Below, one piece after another: positions 42,701 to 51,185 of a DNA stretch of 64,000 nt; within the stretch, counting starts at the first letter, position 1; every line of letters starts with the position of its first letter. The stretch comes from Xenorhabdus mauleonii (GTDB lineage: Bacteria; Pseudomonadota; Gammaproteobacteria; Enterobacterales; Enterobacteriaceae), in contig NZ_FORG01000017.1 of NCBI RefSeq assembly GCF_900113945.1, positions 1 through 64,000 on the forward strand, given 5' to 3'. The position numbers were made by a program, and so were the translations under genes. The notes under the pieces were generated by a model that searched no databases, was not told where the DNA came from, and was given only the letters and a program-made list of their open reading frames with translations.

Positions 42701-44695
42701 GTGGGTTTGCTGGGTTGTATCCTCAAATTTTAATGAGGCCATCAGGTTCGACAGCATATCCAGATCAGTGGACATTTTTTCCATGCCTGCCAGCGGTTCA
42801 GCGAGCTGAGAGCGATTGGCCGCGGCCTGAACTTGTTTTTCCAGTTCCTGTAGTTGCAGGGTAAATGGCTGTAATGCTTTTTCGCTGGCAAGGAATTCTG
42901 CGGTCGCGAGTGAAATGCGCTGCTGACTATCAGCCAATTGCGTTTCCATTTCATCAAGGAGAGACAGGTCGATATAGCGATGATCACGAAGCGTGATTAA
43001 GTGACCGCGCTGGATGCTCAAGCTGTTTAAGGCTTCGATAAATTGCTGAGTCTCTGTCCAGCTTTCCGGCAGCATGGTTGACAGCAATTCTTTCTGATGC
43101 GATGTCGCTGCATTCATGGCGCGAATGGATTGACGGCGGATGCTTTCTACTTTTTCGTATTCATCCAGCACTTTTTCGCCGGTATTGGCAATCTCTTTCA
43201 GCAATAAAGAGATATTCAGGCTCTGTTCGTCATTCAACCAATAGTAGATATCGACCAGACGCCGGGCATCCTGACACAGTTTTTCGTAGAGCAGGGAAGA
43301 TATCTGCTGTTGTTCGATTTCTTTGGCGATATGGTAAAGGTCAGAAATGCCCCGAACCAACTCAGCATTGCCGATGCGCCCCAAGAAGCTGTTTTTTGCC
43401 GGCTGGCGAGCCGCATATTCGTCAGAATAGAACGGTGTTTGCCAGATTTGCATCGGATGAATGCGGGTTGGTTCTTCTGATTGCCCTTCAAACAGCACCA
43501 TTTGGCCGTCTTCCAGCATGGCATAGCCGTGGCCAAACAATGGATTCTGTAGCTTGCGTTCAATCAGGTTGTAGTTAAACAGGGCCAAACGGCCGCGCTT
43601 GGGTTCGTAGAAGATGTACATGACATCTTCCCCATTCGGGGAGCGGCGGACTCGGCGGAAGCGCATGCCATCCATCGATTGATCAAACGTCTTGTATTCC
43701 CCGCTTTGCAGGTAATAACCGCCCGGAAAAATAATGCCGTGGTCTTCCGGCAATTGAATGCAGGCCAAACCAATGGCATCAATGCGTTGTACGCTTTGGG
43801 CCAGAGTGTTGTAGACCAGATAACGCCAGGATTCTTCGCGATAAGGCAGAATTTTCAGCAGGATCAAGCTGCCGGTCTGAGCATATTCAATCTGTGCGTC
43901 ATCCAGTGATTGGGTTTTATCCAATACCGCTTCCCGGTAGATCCCCAAACCATCTTCGGTATTGTTTTCACATTTGATGGTCAGATCACCGCCAATGGTT
44001 TCCACAAACACGGTATCCAGAATGTTCATGTGCGGATAGCGGCCATTTACGGTATTTTCCCGCGTGGTTTTCTGCCATTCAAAATCGTAAGCGGGGGGCA
44101 GGGCGATGTCGCGCTCGCCGCGATTATCGATATAGGTTATTTCTGTTTTATCGCTGGAAATGGCCCAGCGAAACACCCGAATATCCGTAATTCTTTCGCC
44201 AATCTGGAAGCTGGCGAGAAGTTTTCCATCACGTTCAACCAGTTCCAGTAATTGGGTGTTTTTGTAGTAGGTATAAAGTTCGTGGAAGTCTTGTACGAAG
44301 CTGGTGATATTGAGAAATGTGCCGGTTAGCGGAACGGATTCTACATCATATTCGTCATTTTCTTTCTTGAGCTTGTACAGGGAGAAAACATCTTCAACCC
44401 GTGTCTCTTTTTTTAATCCAAGGAAAACGTTGTAGCCAAATAGCAGCCAATCACCAACCCGGACAATATCACGGGCTACGCAATTGTTTTCTGTGCGGAT
44501 GCGGATACGCCCGATAATGTCAGTCTGGTTTTTGCCAAATTCTTCCAAGCGACGAGTATTAAGCTGGCTGACTTTTTCATGCAGTTGCTGGCCTTGCTCA
44601 GACAGGCGATTGCGTAAGATATCGTAGGCTCCGCCTTCTGCGACGGCATTATCCAGTAATTCCTGTTCACGATTATTCACTTGGCTATCTGACAT
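39752..44695 (-). CDS. Very large AAA+ ATPase (DUF3686, DNA repair ATPase type)
   Basis: A 1647-residue protein. The N-terminal 450 residues are beta-rich with repeating short strands, resembling a propeller-like DUF3686 region. About residues 455-880 are predicted coiled coil rich in E, Q and R. A single AAA+ module lies near the C-terminus: Walker A PPGYGKTT at about 1290, Walker B VMLYVDD, sensor 1 VVMSGNPY. Database names of this family mention DNA repair, but I see no nuclease or DNA-binding motif. Being next to a flotillin, a YqiJ-like protein and LemA points to work at the membrane. It is 137 bases downstream of the flotillin gene. Confidence 0.82.
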   Translation of the reverse strand: MSDSQVNNREQELLDNAVAEGGAYDILRNRLSEQGQQLHEKVSQLNTRRLEEFGKNQTDIIGRIRIRTENNCVARDIVRVGDWLLFGYNVFLGLKKETRVEDVFSLYKLKKENDEYDVESVPLTGTFLNITSFVQDFHELYTYYKNTQLLELVERDGKLLASFQIGERITDIRVFRWAISSDKTEITYIDNRGERDIALPPAYDFEWQKTTRENTVNGRYPHMNILDTVFVETIGGDLTIKCENNTEDGLGIYREAVLDKTQSLDDAQIEYAQTGSLILLKILPYREESWRYLVYNTLAQSVQRIDAIGLACIQLPEDHGIIFPGGYYLQSGEYKTFDQSMDGMRFRRVRRSPNGEDVMYIFYEPKRGRLALFNYNLIERKLQNPLFGHGYAMLEDGQMVLFEGQSEEPTRIHPMQIWQTPFYSDEYAARQPAKNSFLGRIGNAELVRGISDLYHIAKEIEQQQISSLLYEKLCQDARRLVDIYYWLNDEQSLNISLLLKEIANTGEKVLDEYEKVESIRRQSIRAMNAATSHQKELLSTMLPESWTETQQFIEALNSLSIQRGHLITLRDHRYIDLSLLDEMETQLADSQQRISLATAEFLASEKALQPFTLQLQELEKQVQAAANRSQLAEPLAGMEKMSTDLDMLSNLMASLKFEDTTQQTHIIESISEIYALLNQARARLQQRRKEQGAVESIAQFGAQFKLFSQGITNALTLSTDPERCDEQLSRLLVQLEELETQFSDHDEFLNDILDKREELLETFETHKQSLLDERQRKTQNLQVAAERLLDSIIRRTAKFASLDELNAFFASDALSLKTREIIERLQELKDSVKADDIDAKFKAARDQAIRSLRDKTEIYEDGGNVIKLGPRHRFSVNTQELDLTILPRGEHLYLHLTGTDYQEPIDSPELESMQPYWSISLESESPHVYRAEFLAYSLIYAAGKEHDGLMLNELKSQLNKPDMLEKTVRDFAAPRYKEGYEKGIHDRDAVAILRKLIPVGESADLLRFNPHARGIAVLFWEQIQREEQPSLWPERARTCSNIYQLFRNDAGLLDLQAEIEAELSLFLERHPLKCEPYQLAQAAEYLSLALSRPTVEFNFSKYARTLLEGLQSELEKAHMWGDFNHSQQNLGQRFTQRWMLVENWLNGLCSLPEFSPLKGYISEAVVLVLLEKTLSARFSEVDLHFTVTDLIGEHPSIINQALTLSLDDYFCRMRKHRKIFIPDYHHYQELRQNVLTQQRNALRLHEFKARPLSSFVRNKLISDVYLPLIGDNFAKQIGAIGEGKRTDLMGMLLMISPPGYGKTTLMEYIANRLGLIFMKINAPALGHDVLSLDPAQAPNATARQELEKLNLALEMGNNVMLYVDDIQHTNPEFLQKFISLCDGTRRIEGVWKGQTKTYDMRGKKFCVVMSGNPYTESGELFKIPDMLANRADIYNLGEVLGGMEETFTLSYIENSLTSNPVLAPLALRDMNDLYLFIDKAMGKPFSSNGLSYPYSEAEITEIVAILERLLEMRDIVFKVNQQYIISAAQSDKYRTEPPFKLQGSYRNMNKLCEKVSAVMNDAEIQRIIDDHYLGEAQLLTNGAEENLLKLAEIRGTMTPEETLRWQQIKRDFMRNKALGGDNADVGDRVVAQLADLVESIQALGNAK

Positions 44696-44832
44696 GGCGT
44701 ATCACGTTTCCTTACTCAAGATGGATTTTAATGACGTTAAAACTGGTTTTAGTGCACTGTACTGATATCCCGGATGGGATGAGTGCAGGGAAAAATCCGC
44801 CACAGTGAATTGTGGCGGATAAGCGTTATTGA

Positions 44833-47031
44833 TTACTCTTCGGTATTCCCTTTACCCTGATTTTTTTGATTTGAGCTGAACATGTTGACCAAAGACTGTA
44901 CTTCTGGGTTTTGCAGGAGTGAGTCGAGATCCAGTTTTGTGTCCCCGACTTCTTTTTCACCTTTTCCGCTTTTGCCAGCCAGCAATTTCTGTACGGCATC
45001 TTTGACCAGCGGGCTTTTATCGACGACGCCATTAATGGCTTTGCCCACACTGAGCGCTTTGGAGAAGGTATTGAAGAAACTGCCGTCGCCTCCCACGATA
45101 TCAATGTTGGTTTTGCTGAGTGCCGCTGCCAGTACTTCGGCTTGTTCCTTGGCGATCTCTTTGTTGGCTGCAATGGAAGCCATGGCTTGTTCGAAGTTCT
45201 TCTCAAGCTGCATGCGGAATTCTTCGTGATCGCGTGCGGTATCGTTGAGATTGCCCATCGCGGTGAATTTGTCGGTCAAACCATCGGCTTCGGCTTTCAG
45301 GCGCTGGCGGATAACCTCAGCTTGGGCTGAACCGAGCTGGCCTTCACCACGAGCCTGTGCGACCAGTTTTTCTTCCAGCACTTTGGCATCCACCAGACCC
45401 AATTTCTCTTTGGCTTGGGCTTGTTGCTCATCACCACGTGCCTGTGCAGCCAGTTTTTCTTCCAGTATTTTCGCTTCGGCAAGGCCCTGCTTCTCTGCTG
45501 CGTCGGCCTGAGCTTCCAGAACACGCGCTTCCGCCAGACCTTTTTCTTGTGTACCACGGGCTTCCGCCAGCAGTTTTTCCGCAATCACATTTGCCTGTAC
45601 CAGCCCTTCTTTTTCTTCCGCTTCGGCTTTGGCTTGGCGGATACGGGCTTCGGCCAGACCCAAGGCCGCTTCTTCTGCTTCAGTACCTTCGGCCAGACGT
45701 TTTTTCGCTTCTGCCTGTTTGGCGGCGGCTTCCAGCTCCGCTTGTGCCATAGTGCTGATTTCCAGTGCTTTGAATTTAGCGCTGTTTTCATCTGCCTCAG
45801 CTTGTTTGACCTGGCGCACCAGCTCTTGCTCTGCTTTGGCCTGAGCCTGAATAATCGTGATTTGTTTCTGGCGATCCGCGTCAGAAATCATGCGGACTTC
45901 TTTAATGCGTTCTTCTTCCTGTGCGACAGTTTTCTCAACGGCAACACGTTCACGGATCACGTTAGAAATATTTTTCCGCTCTTCTTCCAGCGCTTTTTCT
46001 TTATCAATGCGCTGGAGTTCGACTTCACGCTCGCGGGAAACAATTTCCAGTTGTTGTGCGCGAGTGACTTTTTCCACCTCAATGATGACGGCACGTTCGC
46101 GGTTTTGTTGCGCCACTTCCACTTCACGCAGGCGGTTTTCTTCGCGAATTTCGATTTCTTGCTGGGTCTGGATACGGGCCTGTTCTGCTTTCAGGCGTTC
46201 TTCTTCTTTTACTTTCAGCGTTTCGGCGGATTCGCGGGCACGGATGCTCTCAATTTCACGCTTTTGACGCGCTTCGGCATCTGCCTGTTGGCGTTCCAGA
46301 GCCAAGCTGGCTTCACGGGTTTCGACGTTTTTCTTCTGGATCGCCAGTTCTTGGTCGCGCTCTTTCTGGTTGGTTTCAATATTGTGGATGGCGGTGATTT
46401 CGGTGATTTTACGAATACCTTCCGCATCAAAGATATTGTTCGGATCCAGTGAGTTTTTCGGGGTCTGCTCCAGATAGTCGATGGCAACATCTTCCAGTGC
46501 ATAGCCGTTCAGGTCTTTACCGATGACATCAACAATGCGGTCACGGAAGTTCTGGCGATCTTCAAACAATTTCGACAGTTCAAACTGTTTACCCACGGTT
46601 TTCAGCGCTTCTGAGAATTTGGCGCTGAATAGTGCATTAACGGCATTATGGTCGGAAGCGCGTTCGACACCGATAGATTTAGCTACTTTCAGGACATCTT
46701 CAGTAGTTTCATTTACACGCAGGTAGAAGGCAACCGTAATGTCTGCTCTCAGGTTGTCTTTACAGATCAGGCCATCTTTACCGCGGCGATCAACTTCCAG
46801 TGTCAGCAGGGAAATGCGCATGAACTCCTTTTTATAAATCACCGGATAGACCAACGCGCCCGTGAAATGGACTTTTGGCTGCGCTGACATATCATTGACG
46901 ATCAGGGCCGTTCCTTGTGGCACTTTGATATAAAACGCTTTAAAAAGACCAAAGAAGCCCAGAATAACGATAATGATCGTTGCCATGATGATTAAGAAGG
47001 GCATGAAGTCTGCCAAGGCAATATCTGACAT
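44833..47031 (-). CDS. Flotillin/YqiK-like band 7 protein
   Basis: A 732-residue protein with an N-terminal membrane helix (FMPFLIIMATIIIVILGFFG), an SPFH/band 7 domain (about 30-230) and a very long Ala/Glu/Lys-rich coiled coil (about 240-640). Inside the coil a unit like EKxGLAEAKILEEKLAAQAR recurs several times (about residues 495-590). Flotillins oligomerise on the cytoplasmic face and organise ordered membrane domains. The start at 47031 has GGAG six bases upstream; two earlier in-frame starts are less supported. It stands between the YqiJ-like and AAA+ genes. Confidence 0.9.
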   Translation of the reverse strand: MSDIALADFMPFLIIMATIIIVILGFFGLFKAFYIKVPQGTALIVNDMSAQPKVHFTGALVYPVIYKKEFMRISLLTLEVDRRGKDGLICKDNLRADITVAFYLRVNETTEDVLKVAKSIGVERASDHNAVNALFSAKFSEALKTVGKQFELSKLFEDRQNFRDRIVDVIGKDLNGYALEDVAIDYLEQTPKNSLDPNNIFDAEGIRKITEITAIHNIETNQKERDQELAIQKKNVETREASLALERQQADAEARQKREIESIRARESAETLKVKEEERLKAEQARIQTQQEIEIREENRLREVEVAQQNRERAVIIEVEKVTRAQQLEIVSREREVELQRIDKEKALEEERKNISNVIRERVAVEKTVAQEEERIKEVRMISDADRQKQITIIQAQAKAEQELVRQVKQAEADENSAKFKALEISTMAQAELEAAAKQAEAKKRLAEGTEAEEAALGLAEARIRQAKAEAEEKEGLVQANVIAEKLLAEARGTQEKGLAEARVLEAQADAAEKQGLAEAKILEEKLAAQARGDEQQAQAKEKLGLVDAKVLEEKLVAQARGEGQLGSAQAEVIRQRLKAEADGLTDKFTAMGNLNDTARDHEEFRMQLEKNFEQAMASIAANKEIAKEQAEVLAAALSKTNIDIVGGDGSFFNTFSKALSVGKAINGVVDKSPLVKDAVQKLLAGKSGKGEKEVGDTKLDLDSLLQNPEVQSLVNMFSSNQKNQGKGNTEE

Positions 47032-47200
47032 GTATTTCTCCATTTTATTTTGAGGCGAACTTGTTTGGGACTGACGGGTAAGGCGCCAGTGATCCATAAC
47101 TTAAGTTGCTATTCATCCATGACCGAAATATGAGTGAGGCATGTCAGATAGCAAGGTTTACGGTAATGATTCAGCGTTAATTTGTTGTTGTAACTCGTAG

Positions 47201-47827
47201 CTACAATTTAAATTCGTCTTCACTGACGACGGTGTAACTGTGTGTGGCGGCGTCATAGCTTATCAACACAACACGATTGCCACGGGTAATGCCGTCACTT
47301 TCCGGTGCCCGGACTTGCAGTATCAGGCTGGCTCCGTGATTTTCCATCAGCGCTTCTCCGCGCTGTTCCGTCACAATGGGAGAACGCACTTCAGCAACTT
47401 TGCCAATCAGAGTATCAACACTGTTGGAGCGATTGAGCTTGGACAACATTGGTTTTAATGGGCGCAATATCATTGCTGTCAGTAATAAGGCGATAAAACT
47501 CACGGCAAAGAATGTCACGGTTCCGAGCAAATAGCGGATCACATCAGTTTCAATGAAACGGAGCATCAGATGCATGCTGAAATAACTGAGCGGCCAGCCG
47601 AATAGTGTAATTAGCGTAATAATGATGGTAATGGGAACGCCAGTAAGGCCGAGTTTTGTTAACCACCCCGCCAGAGTGGATACGTCGAAACCATCCGTAT
47701 CGATACTCATAATATCAATATCAAGTAAGCCGAAAGCAGCACATATCCAATAAAACAAAACAATGATTAATAGGCCACTAAAAATAACAACTGGAAAAGC
47801 CAAACAGTTTTGTAAGAAAAGGTCCAT
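47201..47827 (-). CDS. YqiJ-like membrane protein with OB-fold
   Basis: A 208-residue protein with about three or four membrane helices in the first 125 residues and a C-terminal NfeD-like OB-fold domain (SVDTLIGKVAEVRSPIVTEQ onwards, ending in YTVVSEDEFKL). Proteins of this type are partners of flotillins; in E. coli the pair is YqiJ-YqiK. It is the first gene of the minus-strand cluster that runs through the flotillin, the AAA+ ATPase and the LemA genes. Confidence 0.8.
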   Translation of the reverse strand: MDLFLQNCLAFPVVIFSGLLIIVLFYWICAAFGLLDIDIMSIDTDGFDVSTLAGWLTKLGLTGVPITIIITLITLFGWPLSYFSMHLMLRFIETDVIRYLLGTVTFFAVSFIALLLTAMILRPLKPMLSKLNRSNSVDTLIGKVAEVRSPIVTEQRGEALMENHGASLILQVRAPESDGITRGNRVVLISYDAATHSYTVVSEDEFKL

Positions 47828-48331
47828 CAGAATACGGTCTCTGGGAGGGAAGTTATTATTAAATAATACTTAATTAAACCAGTTTTATAAATAAGTTAAT
47901 AGAGGAAAAGAGGTCTTTTTTGAATCTTCTCTCAATAATTAGATAATTCCTATTTGTTGATGTTTATCATGGATATTGAGAGGTAAATATACCCAGTTTG
48001 GGTATTGAGGGATCAATAAGACAGTGGGGCTGAAATAAAAGTAAATTATAAATTAATTTTCTTATAAAACGGGAGTTAGTAGTGGAAAAATCTAATGCCG
48101 TAATATCAGTAAGGATTCGGGGATGATTTAATCGAGCTGCCAAGTAATTAATTTAAACAATTATAAAAATAATTATATTAATTATGGGTATTATTATTTT
48201 TTGAATTAGATAGGACTCAAGACAGTTGTTACGTCGTCTGATGTAACGTGATCTAATCGCTTAGAACGTAAAATATTCGAGATAAAATCTTAAAAAGGTA
48301 GTTGTCAACAGCATGAAGCTGAGTTATTGTA
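47828..48331. promoter_or_regulatory. AT-rich divergent intergenic region
   Basis: About 500 bases of AT-rich DNA between the flotillin cluster and the L31B gene. It must hold the promoter of the cluster on the minus strand, but I cannot single out one promoter with confidence. GTTACGTCGTCTGATGTAAC (48227-48246) is an imperfect inverted repeat of unknown role. Confidence 0.35.
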
Positions 48332-48348
48332 ATGTTATATTATAACAT
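48332..48348. promoter_or_regulatory. Zur box
   Basis: ATGTTATATTATAACAT is a perfect palindrome around a central T and fits the enterobacterial Zur consensus (GAAATGTTATANTATAACATTTC). It lies 22 bases before the L31B start, so zinc-loaded Zur would repress the operon. Confidence 0.88.
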
Positions 48349-48370
48349 AAAGTGTGTTTGGAGAGATTTT

Positions 48371-48625
48371 ATGAAGCCAGGGATCCACCCAACTTACCGG
48401 ACTGTCGTGTTCCACGACACCAGTGCTGATACCTATTTCAAAGTAGGTTCGACTATCCGTACAGAGAAGAAGATTACGCTAGAAGGAACTGAATATCCTT
48501 ATGTCATGATTGAAGTGTCATCGGAATCGCACCCTTTTTATACGGGTAAGCAAAGGAGTGTATCGCAAGAAGGTAGTACAGCTCGTTTCCAGAAAAGATT
48601 TGGCAGTTTTTTGGGCAGTAAATAA
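48371..48625 (+). CDS. ykgM: Ribosomal protein L31 type B (zinc-free)
   Basis: An 84-residue paralogue of L31 lacking the CxxC zinc-binding cysteines: [20 protein letters not shown], then [15 protein letters not shown]. When zinc is short it replaces zinc-containing L31, freeing zinc. The start ATG 48371 has GGAGAG upstream and matches E. coli YkgM; an upstream in-frame ATG lies in the Zur box and is rejected. It is followed 12 bases later by the L36B gene. Confidence 0.95.
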   Translation: MKPGIHPTYRTVVFHDTSADTYFKVGSTIRTEKKITLEGTEYPYVMIEVSSESHPFYTGKQRSVSQEGSTARFQKRFGSFLGSK

Positions 48626-48637
48626 AGAGGGATTGTC

Positions 48638-48778
48638 ATGCAAGTATTAAGTTCGTTGAAGACAGCAAAACAACGGCACCCTGATTGCAAAGTTGTTCGC
48701 CGTCGTGGCCGATTGTATGTCATCTGTAAATCTAACCCGCGTTTTAAGGCTGTTCAAGGCAAGAAAAAGAAACGCTGA
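48638..48778 (+). CDS. ykgO: Ribosomal protein L36 type B (zinc-free)
   Basis: A 46-residue protein beginning [20 protein letters not shown] and ending [14 protein letters not shown]. It matches E. coli YkgO and lacks the zinc ribbon of RpmJ. It pairs with L31B as a zinc-saving ribosome remodelling operon. Confidence 0.95.
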   Translation: MQVLSSLKTAKQRHPDCKVVRRRGRLYVICKSNPRFKAVQGKKKKR

Positions 48779-48780
48779 TT

Positions 48781-48811
48781 GAAAACCTACAGTTCTGCTG
48801 TAGGTTTTTTG
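48781..48811 (+). terminator. Rho-independent terminator of the ykgMO operon
   Basis: AAAACCTACAG (48782-48792) pairs with CTGTAGGTTTT, enclosing a short loop and ending in a T-run. Confidence 0.88.
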
Positions 48812-49001
48812 ATTCTATTTTTTCTTATCTCGTTGATATATATGAAACCCATCAGACATTCCCTCCTTAATTAAGTCATTTTTTTCACTTGTTTATATTC
48901 AATATTAAGTTTTAATGGTTATTAACTCATTAGCCCTTGAAAATAATATATGGAATTACCATCGTGTTCATTTTGCTCGTGTGGACATGATGGAGATAAC
49001 A

Positions 49002-49028
49002 ATGAAATTTGAGGAGTGGTTTTCATGA
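49002..49028 (+). CDS. Eight-codon upstream ORF overlapping the next gene
   Basis: ATG 49002, with GGAG six bases upstream, opens MKFEEWFS. Its stop TGA overlaps the ATG of the following gene (ATGA). The ribosome site of the downstream gene (GAGGAG) lies within it. This is the layout of translational coupling or a leader peptide; it may also be coincidence. Confidence 0.35.
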   Translation: MKFEEWFS

Positions 49029-49708
49029 AAAATATTAGTGTATTTTATAGATTTTACGTATTTGAAGATAGCTATCATGGTTATCCCAGATTAACCGTAT
49101 GCGCTCATGGAAGTTATGATAAAATTTATTTTATCGGGTATATATCAGGTGTGAATATGTATGATGATCAATTGACGCCTCGGGAACTAGATAACGAATT
49201 AAAATCAAAAGGAATAATGTTAAATAGTTTTAGATATATTCGTTTGATTGTATGTGAATCTGCAAATTGTGAAAAGGATAACCCAGATACCACTCTCGAA
49301 TATGAAGAATCTTTTGCTTCTGAACTCTCTAAACTTTGCCCGAATAGTATTGTTATCGGTTATGTGGGGAATATTAGAGGACGTACTAAAGTATTTAATA
49401 AGAAGAATCTTTCTTATAGTGAAAATTATGACAATACCCAACGTCACGAATTAATTTTTGATTTAAGACATATATATGATATTCATTTTTCAAGACTTGT
49501 TGGTAATAAAAAGGCTAATGATGCTTTTGAGGCAGAAAAAAAAACGTATTCAAAGATTGAAACAGTAGACCCCATTACTCCTAGATACTTTTTGAGAACC
49601 AAGAGACCAGGAAGGCCGGTAAATAATGATGATCCTGACTTTGAACAATACACGGCAAGATGGTTTAAAAATGGCAAACTCATCCATACAGAAATGCTGG
49701 TGTTATAG
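49025..49708 (+). CDS. Candidate clan CD (C80/caspase-like) cysteine peptidase
   Basis: A 227-residue protein of AT-rich DNA. A hydrophobic strand followed by His28-Gly29 (PRLTVCAHGSYD) and a second strand followed by Cys77 (FRYIRLIVCESAN) match the His/Cys dyad layout of clan CD peptidases. TPRELDNELKSKG before, and SFASELSKLCPNSIVIGYVG after, the cysteine recall RTX-toxin C80 and caspase-like folds. There is no signal peptide. The C-terminal 60 residues are basic and unrecognised (RPGRPVNNDDPDFEQYTARW). It could be an effector, immunity-related or regulatory peptidase; family assignment is by pattern only. Confidence 0.5.
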   Translation: MKNISVFYRFYVFEDSYHGYPRLTVCAHGSYDKIYFIGYISGVNMYDDQLTPRELDNELKSKGIMLNSFRYIRLIVCESANCEKDNPDTTLEYEESFASELSKLCPNSIVIGYVGNIRGRTKVFNKKNLSYSENYDNTQRHELIFDLRHIYDIHFSRLVGNKKANDAFEAEKKTYSKIETVDPITPRYFLRTKRPGRPVNNDDPDFEQYTARWFKNGKLIHTEMLVL

Positions 49709-49797
49709 TACATAAATATACTTGCACCTTTCGTCATATTTTGTCAGTTTTAATGTTATCAGTGTGTCTGAACAACATTTCTTGAGACAGGGTAAAT

Positions 49798-50919
49798 ATG
49801 ATGAAAAATGTAGGTCTTATCGGCTGGCGTGGCATGGTCGGTTCAGTATTGATGCAGAGAATGTTGGAAGAGCGGGATTTTGACGAGATTAATCCGGTTT
49901 TCTTCACAACATCCCAGCACGGGTTGCCAGCCCCACAATTTGCGGCAAATAGCGCTGGAAAATCAGGTGTATTACAGAATGCTTTTGATATTGATGCACT
50001 GAGCGCGCTGGATATTGTCATTAGCTGTCAGGGTGGGGACTATACGAATGAAGTTTACCCAAAACTGAGGGCTGCCGGGTGGCAGGGATATTGGATTGAT
50101 GCGGCTTCTTCCCTGCGTATGAATGATGATTCTGTCATTATTCTCGATCCGGTTAACCATCAACATATTCAAAACAGCCTGAATAAAGGTATTAAAACGT
50201 TTGTTGGTGGCAATTGTACAGTGAGTTTAATGCTGATGTCATTGGGTGGGTTGTTTACCAATGATTTGGTTGAGTGGGCATCGGTATCAAGCTATCAAGC
50301 TGCTTCGGGTGGTGGTGCCCGCCATATGCGTGAATTGCTGGTGCAAATGGGAATGTTGCATAATCAGGTAGCAAAAGAGTTACAAGATCCGGCTTCTGCG
50401 ATTTTAGATATTGAAAAACGTGTAACTGATTTTACCCGCAGCGGTACATTGCCGACGGAGCAGTTCGGCGCGCCCTTGGCTGGCAGCCTGATACCGTGGA
50501 TTGATAAGCAGCTGGAAAATGGGCAAAGCCGTGAAGAATGGAAAGGCCAGGCGGAAACCAACAAGATCCTGAACACGGGCAATAATATCATTCCAATTGA
50601 TGGACTGTGTGTCCGTATCGGTGCACTGCGCTGCCATAGTCAGGCATTTACCCTGAAATTGAAAAAAGACATCCCGATCCATGAAATTGAAACTCTGTTG
50701 GCGTCGCATAATGATTGGGTGCGTGTCATTCCGAATGATCGTGAGTTGACGATGAAGGAGCTAACGCCGGCAGCGGTGACAGGAACGTTGAATACGCCAG
50801 TTGGCCGCCTGCGTAAACTGAATATGGGGCCGGAATACATCTCTGCATTTACGGTTGGCGATCAGTTACTGTGGGGAGCGGCAGAGCCTTTGCGCCGTAT
50901 GCTGAGGGTATTGTTGTAA
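49798..50919 (+). CDS. asd: Aspartate-semialdehyde dehydrogenase
   Basis: A 373-residue enzyme reducing aspartyl phosphate to aspartate semialdehyde for lysine, diaminopimelate, threonine and methionine. The NADP loop is [13 protein letters not shown], the nucleophilic cysteine is in [17 protein letters not shown], and [13 protein letters not shown] contains substrate contacts. Two adjacent ATGs are possible starts; the second (49801) gives the E. coli N-terminus. The DNA composition returns to core-like here, between two AT-rich effector-like genes. Confidence 0.97.
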   Translation: MMKNVGLIGWRGMVGSVLMQRMLEERDFDEINPVFFTTSQHGLPAPQFAANSAGKSGVLQNAFDIDALSALDIVISCQGGDYTNEVYPKLRAAGWQGYWIDAASSLRMNDDSVIILDPVNHQHIQNSLNKGIKTFVGGNCTVSLMLMSLGGLFTNDLVEWASVSSYQAASGGGARHMRELLVQMGMLHNQVAKELQDPASAILDIEKRVTDFTRSGTLPTEQFGAPLAGSLIPWIDKQLENGQSREEWKGQAETNKILNTGNNIIPIDGLCVRIGALRCHSQAFTLKLKKDIPIHEIETLLASHNDWVRVIPNDRELTMKELTPAAVTGTLNTPVGRLRKLNMGPEYISAFTVGDQLLWGAAEPLRRMLRVLL

Positions 50920-50954
50920 GAAAACCTTAATCGTTATTGAGTTTGTGGAAATAA

Positions 50955-50991
50955 ACCGCCAATTGGATAGTAAATCTTAAACATTGGCGGT
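50955..50991 (+). terminator. Possible hairpin terminator after asd
   Basis: ACCGCCAAT and ATTGGCGGT form a nine-pair stem with a 19-base loop, without a clear T-run. The rest of the 266-base gap to the next gene is AT-rich and shows nothing else. Confidence 0.45.
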
Positions 50992-51185
50992 GATTAATCT
51001 TTAATATCATTTGAATTTTCTTATCATAATAAAAATATCCTGATATGAGTTGAATGCATTAATGGAGTGTTTAGTGACACTCTGCTGTTTTCATTTAAAC
51101 AATCTCATGAAATAGGTTGCCAATTTGATGAAGCATACATGGTGATAAAGCACAACTGATTGATAATATTTTTTTTAAAATCTAT

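Noticed and set aside
45415-46452. A 345-codon open frame antisense to the flotillin gene, Phe-rich
   Set aside because: It mirrors the Lys/Glu-rich coiled-coil repeats of the flotillin on the other strand; an artefact of biased codons.
49731-49752. CATATTTTGTCAGTTTTAAT as a right Tn7-like end
   Set aside because: It has a TnsB-like core but lacks the terminal GCCnACA and any GCTGT repeat; too weak.
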